The translations under genes were made by a program, and so were the position numbers. Of a stretch of 9,033 bases of DNA, positions 1 through 5,919 are shown one piece after another. Origin of the DNA: an uncultured Eubacteriales bacterium (GTDB lineage: Bacteria; Bacillota; Clostridia; Oscillospirales; Acutalibacteraceae); NCBI GenBank assembly GCA_910580045.1, contig CAJTXF010000080.1, positions 1-9,033 on the forward strand, written 5' to 3'. The notes below the pieces were generated by a model, which saw only the letters and a program-made list of their open reading frames with translations, was not told where the DNA came from and searched no databases. Every line of letters begins with the position of its first letter. Position 1 is the stretch's first letter.

Positions 1-17
1 AGGGGGCAAGCCCCCCT
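1..17 (-). terminator. Inverted repeat, possible terminator of the hydrolase gene (cut by window edge)
   Basis: GGGGGC and GCCCCC face each other across two bases (positions 2-7 and 10-15). Read on the minus strand this is a compact GC hairpin about 65 bases after the hydrolase stop codon. Any U-tract would lie left of position 1, so termination cannot be confirmed. Bases 18-79 show nothing beyond a short imperfect palindrome (CCGGTATCCGG). Confidence 0.4.
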
Positions 18-79
18 GGACCCCGGTATCCGGCTTTGGGTACTGCTTTGCGATAGCCCCTGCCACGAGCCGCCAGGAT

Positions 80-1057
80 TTATATATCCATGACCTCTCT
101 AAGCCAGGCAATCGCCAGCTCCGGCCAGACGCGTACCTTCTTACAGGCTTTCTCCAGCTCCCGCCGGGATACCGGGTCTTGCTCTCCCGGCGGCGCGAAC
201 CACCCATCCATGGCGTCCGGCTCTATGCCCTCCACCTGCCCGGCCTGCACCTGGTCCCGCAGGGCGCTCAGCTGGGCCATACAGTATGTATCCCCGTGCC
301 GCCCGGCCAGCCAATCCTCGTCTGCCAAAGACAGCCCGTGCTGGCCCTTGGTGAACACATGGTGGGCGAATTCCACCCCTGCCCGGCGGCAGGCCTGGGC
401 AAAGAAATAGCTGTTCTCCACAGGCACTGCCCCGTCTTCCATGGTCTGCCACAGGAAGCAGGGCGGCGTTTTTTCACTGACCTGGTTTTCCAGGCTCATA
501 TATTCCAGCTCCTGCCGGGCAGCGTTCCGGCCCAGCAGGGCTGTGAAAGAGTCCCGGTGGGCATACTCCCCGGAGGTGATGACCGGATAGGAGAGAATGG
601 CCGCGCTGGGCCGGTTGGAGATGTTTTTGTACCGGGGGTTTTCGTCCTCCGCGTCCTGCCAGTGGACACAAAGGCTGGCGCACAGATGGCCCCCGGCGGA
701 GAAGCCGCAGATTGCCAGCCGGTCCGGGTCCAGGCAGAACTCGCCCGCCCCTGCCCGCAGGTACCGCACCGCCCGGGAGATGTCCTGCAGGGGCTGCAGC
801 TTCAGCACCGCGTTGTCCAGGGGGTTGACCGTATAGGTGAGGACAAAGGCATTATACCCAGCCTGATAGAACTTCATGGCAACAGGCTCAGCCTCTGTGG
901 GGGAGACAAAGCGGTAGCCGCCCCCTGGCACCACCAGCATGGCTGGGTGGGGACGGCTGTCGCTGTGGATATAGCTGGTCAAAAAGGGCATAAAGCCAGC
1001 GGACATAGGATAAGTATACTCAGATTTTTCCCAAATAGGGTGGGTTTGACGGTTCAT
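80..1057 (-). CDS. Alpha/beta hydrolase, probable carbohydrate (acetyl) esterase
   Basis: The product is a 325-residue serine hydrolase of the alpha/beta fold, close to the acetyl-esterase/BD-FAE type that removes ester groups from sugars or acts on small esters. Visible motifs are an oxyanion-hole strand VVPGGGY (around residues 42-48), the nucleophile elbow GFSAGGH (118-124, Ser120), a likely acid Asp208 in TMEDGAVP and the catalytic His240 in GQHGLSLA. There is no signal peptide or membrane segment, so the enzyme is probably cytoplasmic. The C-terminal 60 or so residues after the catalytic His form a tail rich in charged residues and ending in a helix-like stretch. The start was set at the ATG with CTCCTC (minus-strand GAGGAG) 7 bases upstream. 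An in-frame ATG at 1120 lies upstream of the promoter and cannot be the start. The substrate is unknown. A nearby sugar isomerase gene makes a carbohydrate role plausible but only by inference. Confidence 0.88.
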   Translation of the reverse strand: MNRQTHPIWEKSEYTYPMSAGFMPFLTSYIHSDSRPHPAMLVVPGGGYRFVSPTEAEPVAMKFYQAGYNAFVLTYTVNPLDNAVLKLQPLQDISRAVRYLRAGAGEFCLDPDRLAICGFSAGGHLCASLCVHWQDAEDENPRYKNISNRPSAAILSYPVITSGEYAHRDSFTALLGRNAARQELEYMSLENQVSEKTPPCFLWQTMEDGAVPVENSYFFAQACRRAGVEFAHHVFTKGQHGLSLADEDWLAGRHGDTYCMAQLSALRDQVQAGQVEGIEPDAMDGWFAPPGEQDPVSRRELEKACKKVRVWPELAIAWLREVMDI

Positions 1058-1064
1058 GGACAGG

Positions 1065-1070
1065 CTCCTC
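1065..1070 (-). promoter_or_regulatory. Ribosome binding site fixing the hydrolase start
   Basis: GAGGAG on the minus strand lies 7 bases before the ATG at 1057-1055. It decides against the longer reading frame that opens at 1120. Confidence 0.8.
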
Positions 1071-1084
1071 TCGGTGTTTTGCCC

Positions 1085-1114
1085 ATTATACGCCAGCAGC
1101 TTCCCAAAAGTCAA
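1085..1114 (-). promoter_or_regulatory. Sigma-A-type promoter of the hydrolase gene
   Basis: On the minus strand TTGACT (1114-1109) is followed after 18 bases by a perfect TATAAT (1090-1085). Transcription should begin near 1078, leaving a leader of about 20 bases that holds the ribosome binding site. The hydrolase is therefore likely transcribed independently of the regulator gene upstream. No obvious operator repeat overlaps it. Confidence 0.82.
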
Positions 1115-1174
1115 GGGCAAGGCGGAGAGGAGGGATGTTTTCAGCAGGCGCCAGATACCCCGGGCCTGTTTTGG

Positions 1175-1218
1175 AAAGGCGGCCCGCCGCCGGGGCTGCC
1201 TGGAGGGCGGCCGCCCTC
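1175..1218 (-). terminator. Tandem GC-rich inverted repeats after the regulator gene, possible terminator
   Basis: Immediately after the regulator stop codon there is a perfect 16-base palindrome (1203-1218, GAGGGCGGCCGCCCTC). Then follows a hairpin with GGCGG/CCGCC arms (1178-1182 and 1187-1191) trailed on the minus strand by only three Ts. The position suits a terminator between two separately promoted genes. The short T-run makes efficient intrinsic termination uncertain. Confidence 0.45.
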
Positions 1219-1222
1219 TCCC

Positions 1223-2422
1223 TTAGAAACCAGCGGCCTGGGGCGGGCTGGCCAGCTCGGGGTTGAGCTGGGGACAGACCGTGACCCGCAGGGTGGCGGG
1301 GGAGTGGGGATACTGGCGGGCAAAGGCCTTGCAGATGCGCTTGCAGATTTCCCGCCCGTTCTGGAAGTCTGCCCGGGGGAGCATCAGCACATATTGAGAG
1401 GCGCTGCACTTGGCCACCGCGTCCCCCTGGCGCAGCAAATCCGGGATAAGCCGCAGCAGGTTGCCCATGACCAAATCCAGGCTGCGGCGGCTCAGCTCGC
1501 CGCCGTACTTGTGGGCCACAGTGATAACCGCCAGGCTGGTCTCCTCCCCGCTGCGCTGGGCGTCCCGAATCTGCAGGCGGTAGATGGCCCGGAACACGTC
1601 ATACTCACAGAAATAGGCGCCTGAGGCCGGGGCCTCTGCCAGCTGGTCCACAATGGCCGCTGAGGCCACCGCCCCGCTTCCCGTGCTGCTGGAGGCCCGG
1701 CGGTAGATGGCCTGGGCCTCTTCCCCAGGCAGGATGCCCGCTTGGGACAGGAAGAACTGGTTCATCTCCTCATAGACCAGCGCCGCGTTCCGGTTCTCGC
1801 CCAAATGGAGCAGGGCGGACATCCTCCGGCAGTAGAGCTCTTCGTTCAGAGGGTCCCGCTGGGCAGCCTCCTGGCAGAGGGCGGCCACGTCCTTCCACCT
1901 GCGCTGTTCCTCCAAAAGGGGCAGCACAGCCATCACCGTGCGCATATAGAGCTCAGCCAGTTCCCCGGCAGTCCGGGCAGCCCAGGGGTTATCCAGCAGC
2001 TTGGGCAGAAAGCCGCTGCCGAACATCCGCACTGCCCGCAGGCGGTCCTCCAGCTCCCGCTCCGGCCTGCACAGGGCCCGGAACTCGTCCATATCCACCT
2101 GCACAGGGATTTCTGTATTCCAGGCATAGCCAGGCCCCTGGCACAGGATGATTTGGTGGCCCGCGTGCTCATAGAGATTGTCCAGGCTGGCCCGCACCCG
2201 GAACAGGGCGGTCTTCATGGCATTGGTCAGGTTTGTGGGGCGCTTGCCTTCTGGCCAAATCAAATCAGCCAGCTCATCCCGGGGCACGGTCCGGCCGCGG
2301 GCGCAGGCCAGGTAGGCCAGCAGAAGCCATATTTTTTTCGAGTGCCCGCTGGTGTCGTCCACAGAATTTTCCCCGTACTGAAAGCGAAGCCCCCCCAGCA
2401 GGGTGATTTGCAGGGTGGTCAT
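1223..2422 (-). CDS. BTAD-type transcriptional regulator with degenerate GGDEF-like C-terminal domain
   Basis: The 399-residue protein begins with an OmpR/SARP-like winged helix (about residues 1-103; ITLLGGLRF, the SKKIWLLLAYLA helix, then DELADLIWP). A helical BTAD (bacterial transcriptional activator) domain follows (about 110-245), including DPLNEELYCRRMSALLHLG. After a low-complexity Ser/Ala/Gly linker (about 243-262), residues 270-385 resemble a GGDEF fold. Its segment GDAVAKCSASQYVLML lines up residue for residue with GDIVSRVGGDEYVVFF of the active-looking cyclase encoded in this window, but GGDEY is replaced by SASQY (340-344). Cyclase activity is therefore not expected; a sensory or dimerisation role is an inference. 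The start is the ATG with GGAGG 9 bases upstream. An ATG seven codons earlier (2443) has no ribosome binding site. Regulated genes are unknown; the adjacent hydrolase and divergent isomerase are candidates. Confidence 0.85.
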   Translation of the reverse strand: MTTLQITLLGGLRFQYGENSVDDTSGHSKKIWLLLAYLACARGRTVPRDELADLIWPEGKRPTNLTNAMKTALFRVRASLDNLYEHAGHQIILCQGPGYAWNTEIPVQVDMDEFRALCRPERELEDRLRAVRMFGSGFLPKLLDNPWAARTAGELAELYMRTVMAVLPLLEEQRRWKDVAALCQEAAQRDPLNEELYCRRMSALLHLGENRNAALVYEEMNQFFLSQAGILPGEEAQAIYRRASSSTGSGAVASAAIVDQLAEAPASGAYFCEYDVFRAIYRLQIRDAQRSGEETSLAVITVAHKYGGELSRRSLDLVMGNLLRLIPDLLRQGDAVAKCSASQYVLMLPRADFQNGREICKRICKAFARQYPHSPATLRVTVCPQLNPELASPPQAAGF

Positions 2423-2431
2423 GGTGATACG

Positions 2432-2437
2432 CCTCCA
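2432..2437 (-). promoter_or_regulatory. Ribosome binding site fixing the regulator start
   Basis: TGGAGG on the minus strand lies 9 bases before the ATG at 2422-2420. It lies inside the alternative longer frame starting at 2443, whose own upstream bases are GC-rich and carry no Shine-Dalgarno sequence. Confidence 0.7.
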
Positions 2438-2499
2438 TTTCATGTTGGCGCAGGCGCGCGGCGCCCTGCCGCGGTCCCGCCTGCACCTTTCTGCCCTTC

Positions 2500-2528
2500 A
2501 CTATAACATAATATTTCTAATTTTGCAA
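2500..2528 (-). promoter_or_regulatory. Extended -10 promoter of the BTAD regulator gene
   Basis: On the minus strand TTGCAA (2528-2523), a 17-base spacer and TATAGT (2505-2500) form a good promoter, with TG one base before the -10 hexamer (TGTTATAGT). The predicted start near 2493 gives a leader of about 70 bases. That leader contains the GC-rich imperfect hairpin around 2451-2470 (arms GCAGG.../...CCTGC). Confidence 0.7.
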
Positions 2529-2568
2529 GTATTTTTTCATTTTGTAACCAACATAATCCCCGCAGGGC

Positions 2569-2597
2569 TTCCTTTTTTTGGCTGGCTGTGTTAAAAT
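2569..2597 (+). promoter_or_regulatory. Probable promoter of the sugar isomerase gene (extended -10)
   Basis: TGTTAAAAT (2589-2597) is an extended -10 element. The -35 position (2569-2574, TTCCTT) is poor, which suits an activator-dependent or extended -10 promoter. It diverges from the regulator promoter, with about 70 bases between the two -10 boxes' inner edges. A second TTGCAA copy lies at 2600-2605, near the expected transcription start. Confidence 0.5.
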
Positions 2598-2630
2598 GAT
2601 TGCAAATCCAAACGACAGGAGTGATAACTT

Positions 2631-3398
2631 ATGAAATTAGGAGCACAATTATTCACCCTGCGGGCCTATACCCAAACAGAGCGGGATTTGGACTTCACCC
2701 TGGGAAAGGTGCGGGAGATGGGCTACAGCACGGTCCAGCTCTCTGCTGTTGGGCCCATCCCGGCCCAGCGCCTGCGGGAGCTGTGCGATAAGCATGAGCT
2801 GGAAATCGCGGTCACCCACACAGACCCCAACCGGATTCTCAACGACACCGAGGCGGTTATCCAGGAGCACGAGACCATGGGCTGCCGCTATATCGGCATT
2901 GGCATGATGCCGGAGAAGTACCGCTCTCCTGAGTGGATTGAGCACTTTGCCTGGGACTACCGGGAGCCCGCGAAAAAAATCGCTGCCGCCGGGAAGCGGC
3001 TGCTCTATCACAACCACAATTTTGAGTTCCAGCGCTTTGGGGACAAGCTGGTAATCGACATCCTGACAGAGAGCTTCCCCGCGGAGGAGTTTGGCTTTAT
3101 CCTGGATACCTATTGGGTCCAGCTGGGCGGCGGGGATGTGTGCCAGTGGCTGGAGAAGCTCTCAGGCCGGGTGCCCTGCCTGCACCTGAAAGATGTGGCG
3201 GTGGCTGGGTATGAGCCGGTGATGGCCCATGTGGGCGGCGGCAACCTGGACTTTGGGCGCATTATAGAGACCGCCGGGCGCTGCGGGACAGAGCATCTGC
3301 TGGTGGAGCAGGACACCTGCCGGGAGGCCGGGCCCTTCCAGTGCCTGCGCATGAGCTGTGAGGAGACCCTGAAGCTGTACCCTGCGGCAAAGCGCTAG
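2631..3398 (+). CDS. Sugar phosphate isomerase/epimerase (xylose isomerase-like TIM barrel)
   Basis: The 255-residue protein belongs to the AP-endonuclease-2/xylose-isomerase-like TIM-barrel family, whose members isomerise or epimerise sugars or inositol derivatives with a divalent metal. Visible landmarks are MKLGAQLFTLR at the first strand, MGYSTVQLSAVG (30-41), YHNHNFEF (126-133), LDTYW (158-162, metal-ligand Asp159), HLKD (185-188), VGGGNLDF (201-208) and a late acidic ligand in LVEQD (Glu226). The length is normal for short members, with no truncation or signal peptide, so it should act in the cytoplasm. AGGAG lies 9 bases before the ATG. The gene has its own upstream promoter candidate, is divergent from the BTAD regulator, and is followed by a long non-coding stretch, so it looks monocistronic. 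The exact substrate cannot be read from the sequence. Confidence 0.88.
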   Translation: MKLGAQLFTLRAYTQTERDLDFTLGKVREMGYSTVQLSAVGPIPAQRLRELCDKHELEIAVTHTDPNRILNDTEAVIQEHETMGCRYIGIGMMPEKYRSPEWIEHFAWDYREPAKKIAAAGKRLLYHNHNFEFQRFGDKLVIDILTESFPAEEFGFILDTYWVQLGGGDVCQWLEKLSGRVPCLHLKDVAVAGYEPVMAHVGGGNLDFGRIIETAGRCGTEHLLVEQDTCREAGPFQCLRMSCEETLKLYPAAKR

Positions 3399-3622
3399 AG
3401 CCTGCTTGAAAACCGGAGAAGCGCTGGACAAAACAGACAGTGTTTCGGAGTTTTCAAAGAGACTCCAGGGATAAGCCCCAGCCCAGCGGGGATGAAGGGG
3501 AAATCCTTCTGCCGGACAGCACAAGGATGACGTAAACCGGCGGCTGGGGGCTGTGCTGGCCCAGCGGTTGCCGGGGCGGTTACAATTGCCGATAAAAATT
3601 TCATTTATTCCTTTTGGGCGGC
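3399..3622 (+). other. Gene-free region with nested inverted repeats, possible structured RNA
   Basis: No credible gene is seen between the isomerase stop and the next promoter. Besides the post-stop element annotated separately, several arms can pair: CCCCAGCC (3476-3483) with GGCTGGGG (3542-3549); CAGCACA (3517-3523) with TGTGCTG (3552-3558); and a two-part hairpin with CCGGC (3537-3541)/GCCGG (3570-3574) outside GCTGGG (3543-3548)/CCCAGC (3560-3565). Some of these exclude one another. After 3585 the DNA becomes AT-rich and leads into a promoter. I do not recognise a known riboswitch or RNA family. Confidence 0.4.
3406..3466 (+). repeat. Post-stop inverted repeat with two mutually exclusive folds (copy 1)
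   Basis: Fold A: TTGAAAAC (3406-3413) pairs with GTTTTCAA (3450-3457). Inside it GAAGCGCTG (3418-3426) pairs with CAGTGTTTC (3438-3446) with two G-U pairs, around an 11-base loop. Fold B: GGAGTTT (3447-3453) pairs with AGACTCC (3460-3466) around a 6-base loop and uses bases needed in fold A. No U-tract follows, so this is not a classical intrinsic terminator. A related arrangement occurs after the last gene of the window. Confidence 0.5.
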
Positions 3623-3651
3623 TTGCTATTTTAGAGGAATTGTATTATAAT
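3623..3651 (+). promoter_or_regulatory. Sigma-A-type promoter of the c-di-GMP/phosphorelay genes
   Basis: TTGCTA (3623-3628), a 17-base spacer and a perfect TATAAT (3646-3651) predict a start near 3658 and a leader of about 39 bases. This is the only strong promoter seen ahead of the three signalling genes. The nested repeats at 3399-3580 lie upstream of it and would not be in this transcript. Confidence 0.78.
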
Positions 3652-3681
3652 TGCTCTTAATTATCTGTTGACTTTGAATAT

Positions 3682-3689
3682 GGGGGAGG
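3682..3689 (+). promoter_or_regulatory. Strong ribosome binding site ahead of a TTG start
   Basis: GGGGGAGG ends 7 bases before TTG at 3697. The next in-frame ATG (codon 18) would remove the receiver's acidic Asp14/Asp15, so the TTG start is well supported. Confidence 0.8.
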
Positions 3690-3696
3690 TCTCGCC

Positions 3697-5793
3697 TTGG
3701 AAGGGAAAAAGCGCAGGCAGAAGATTCTGATTGTGGACGACAATGAGATGAACCGCTCTATCCTGATGGATATGCTGGGTGATGAATATACGGTGATTGA
3801 GGCTGTGAACGGGCTTCACGCGGTGAACGAGCTGCAGAAGCAGGCATCGGATATTGACTTAGTCATGCTGGATTTGGTGATGCCGGAAATGGACGGCCTG
3901 GAGGTCCTGGCTGTAATGAACCAGCGCCGCTGGATAGAGTCCATCCCGGTTATCATGATTTCCGCGGAGAGTACCTCTGACCGAATCAAGAAAGCCCTGG
4001 AAATGGGGGTGACGGACTTTATCGGCCGCCCCTTTGACGACCGGATTGTCCGCCGCAGGGTGCTGAATACCCTGCTGAGTTCTGCCAAGCAGGCCCAGCT
4101 GGAGTCCCTGGTGGCAGAGCAGATGTATGAGAAGGAGCAGAACAGCCTGCTGATGATTGACATCCTCAGCCATATTGTGGAGTTCCGCAACGGAGAGAGC
4201 GGCCTGCATGTTATCCATGTGCGCAGGCTGACCGAGGTGCTTTTGGAGCGGCTGGCAGTGAAGGACCCCTCCTATGATTTGAACCGGGAGACTATCAGCC
4301 TGATAAGCGAGGCCTCTGCCCTGCATGATATCGGCAAAATCGCCATTGACGAGAAGATACTGAACAAGCCCGGCCGCCTGACAGACGAGGAGTTCAAAAT
4401 TATGAAGACCCACTCCATGGTGGGCGCCCAGATGCTGGGCGGGCTGGCTGTACACCAGGGGGAGCCTTTGGTCAAGATAGCCTATGAAATCTGCCGCTGG
4501 CACCACGAGCGCTGGGACGGCCGGGGCTATCCCGACGGCCTTAGGGGCACGGAGATTCCCATTGCCGCCCAGGTGGTGGCAATGGCCGACGTGTACGACG
4601 CCCTGACCAGCGAGCGGGTCTATAAGGCCGCCTTCTCTCACGAGCAGGCCATCCAGATGATTACAGGCGGGGAGTGCGGCAGCTTTAATCCCCAGCTTTT
4701 GGAGTGCTTGGGAGAAGCCGCTGATACGCTGCAGGAGCAGCTCAGCGGCAAGGGCGAGGAGCGCAAGCCCCAGTTTGAGCTGAGCAGCATTGTGGAGAAG
4801 ATGTCCCAGCACACAGAGCTCAGCGCCAGCAACCGCACCCTGCGCCTGCTGGAGCATGAGCGGATGAAGTACAGCTTCTTTGCTGCCATGAGCAAGGAGA
4901 TTCAGTTTGAGTACACCATGTCCCCGGCCATGGTCTCCCTGAACGCCTGGGGCGCCAGGAGCCTGGGCCTGGACGAGATTGTAAAAGAACCCCTGAGCGA
5001 CCCCAGGGTCCAGGCGTTTTTGGACAACGGCCTGGAGGAGAAAATCCACGCTGCCCTGTACAGCACCACCCCGGACAGCCCCACTGTCAGCCTGGAGGGC
5101 AAGATGAACCACGGCGGCACCATGAAGTGGTACCGCTTTGTGATGCAGTCCCTCTGGTCAGAGGATGAGCCCCCCAAGCTGCGGGGCGTGATTGGCAAGG
5201 CGGTGGATATCCACAGCTCCCGCAGCTATCTGGAGAACCTGGAGCGCCGGGCCTCTCTGGACGGCCTGACCGGCCTTCTGAACCTGACCAGCGCCCAAAA
5301 GCAGGCAGAAGCCCGCCTGCGGGATAACCCGGCGGAGAACTATGCCCTGGCCTTTTTTGACTGCGACTTCTTCAAGCAGGCCAACAATACCTACGGCCAT
5401 CTTTTTGGCAACAACCTGCTTATCCACATTGCCGAAAAGCTGCAGAAAACCACCCGCGTGGGGGATATTGTCTCCCGGGTGGGCGGGGACGAATATGTGG
5501 TGTTCTTCCAGTATAACCAGGAGCTGGAGCCCATTATCCACCGTATCCACTCTGCCCTGCAGGGGGAGAATTTTGACGGGTTCACCATTTCGCTGAGCAT
5601 GGGCGTGGCCACCACAGAGCAGATGGGCCCGGACTTTACGGCCATGATGCAGGCCGCTGACAAAGCCCTTTACGCCGTGAAGCAGGCCGGGCGGGGACAG
5701 TATAAGTTCTATGACGGCAGCGAGACATCCCTGACAGACGCCAAGGGCGCCAGCGTTTACACCAACCAGTCTGAAATCATTGAATTTGAATAA
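3697..5793 (+). CDS. REC - HD-GYP - PAS-like - GGDEF protein (c-di-GMP phosphodiesterase/cyclase)
   Basis: This 698-residue cytoplasmic response regulator should both make and break a cyclic dinucleotide. Domains in order: receiver (about 8-125; acidic Asp14/Asp15, phospho-acceptor Asp59 in VMLDLVMP, Ser89, with the usual Lys replaced by Arg111 in GRPF); HD-GYP (about 150-345; HDIGK 210-214, His239, HHERWDGRGYP 269-279, Asp298); a linker and PAS-like fold (about 385-508); and GGDEF (about 515-675; DGLTGLLN 522-529, Asp555, GGDEY 596-600). All residues expected for HD-GYP hydrolysis are visible. The inhibitory site RVGD (587-590) sits five residues before GGDEY, so product inhibition is possible. 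In the base-binding motif, N563 is kept but the usual GH-x-x-G-D Asp is N572, and the ND pair reads N563-N564. Specificity is therefore open. TTG start. HPt and kinase genes follow on the same strand, suggesting it is the relay output. Which activity dominates cannot be told from the sequence. Confidence 0.92.
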   Translation: MEGKKRRQKILIVDDNEMNRSILMDMLGDEYTVIEAVNGLHAVNELQKQASDIDLVMLDLVMPEMDGLEVLAVMNQRRWIESIPVIMISAESTSDRIKKALEMGVTDFIGRPFDDRIVRRRVLNTLLSSAKQAQLESLVAEQMYEKEQNSLLMIDILSHIVEFRNGESGLHVIHVRRLTEVLLERLAVKDPSYDLNRETISLISEASALHDIGKIAIDEKILNKPGRLTDEEFKIMKTHSMVGAQMLGGLAVHQGEPLVKIAYEICRWHHERWDGRGYPDGLRGTEIPIAAQVVAMADVYDALTSERVYKAAFSHEQAIQMITGGECGSFNPQLLECLGEAADTLQEQLSGKGEERKPQFELSSIVEKMSQHTELSASNRTLRLLEHERMKYSFFAAMSKEIQFEYTMSPAMVSLNAWGARSLGLDEIVKEPLSDPRVQAFLDNGLEEKIHAALYSTTPDSPTVSLEGKMNHGGTMKWYRFVMQSLWSEDEPPKLRGVIGKAVDIHSSRSYLENLERRASLDGLTGLLNLTSAQKQAEARLRDNPAENYALAFFDCDFFKQANNTYGHLFGNNLLIHIAEKLQKTTRVGDIVSRVGGDEYVVFFQYNQELEPIIHRIHSALQGENFDGFTISLSMGVATTEQMGPDFTAMMQAADKALYAVKQAGRGQYKFYDGSETSLTDAKGASVYTNQSEIIEFE

Positions 5794-5808
5794 GAATATG
5801 GATTCACA

Positions 5809-5861
5809 GCGGGGATACCGTAGTGGCGGGGGAGCTTTCCGCCCATACGATATCCGTCCGC
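5809..5861 (+). repeat. Long imperfect hairpin between the cyclase and HPt genes
   Basis: GCGG-GGATA (5809-5817) pairs with TATCC-GT-CCGC (5851-5861, two bases bulged). Within it CGTA (5819-5822) pairs with TACG (5846-5849), and GGCGG (5825-5829) with CCGCC (5839-5843). No T-run follows, so it is unlikely to be a full terminator. It may set the ratio of upstream to downstream message by stabilising or processing the transcript, which is an inference. No separate promoter for the HPt gene is visible in the 126-base gap. Confidence 0.5.
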
Positions 5862-5919
5862 TGCGGGTACAGGTTCTGAGCAGGACCATCTCATCACAGC
5901 TAGAAACAGGAGGCCGGTT

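Noticed and set aside
1058..1120. Longer N-terminus of the hydrolase starting at 1120
   Set aside because: The extra codons overlap the TTGACT/TATAAT promoter, and the ATG at 1057 has a well-spaced GAGGAG.
179..1624. Long plus-strand open frame (481 codons) opposite the hydrolase and regulator genes
   Set aside because: It is antisense to two genes with clear motifs, crosses their promoter and terminator, has a composition rich in Pro, Gly and Gln typical of a GC-rich shadow frame, and shows no ribosome binding site or domain.
3516..3580. c-di-GMP-I riboswitch-like words (GATGACGTAAACC, CAGCGGTTGCCG) upstream of a c-di-GMP gene
   Set aside because: The two conserved segments GCAAACC and GACGCAAAGCC with a GNRA-capped stem between them are not present in order, and the segment lies upstream of the promoter rather than in the leader. 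A covariance search would settle it.
3668..3673. TTGACT as a second -35 box ahead of the TTG start
   Set aside because: The matching -10 position (around 3691) reads CTCGCC and falls on the start codon region. TTGCTA/TATAAT at 3623-3651 is the better promoter.
3859..5112. Minus-strand open frame (417 codons) opposite the c-di-GMP gene
   Set aside because: It is the complement of well-recognised receiver and HD-GYP coding sequence, has Leu/Gln/His/Ala-biased composition and no recognisable domain. The same applies to 5158-6363 and 7715-8872 on the minus strand.
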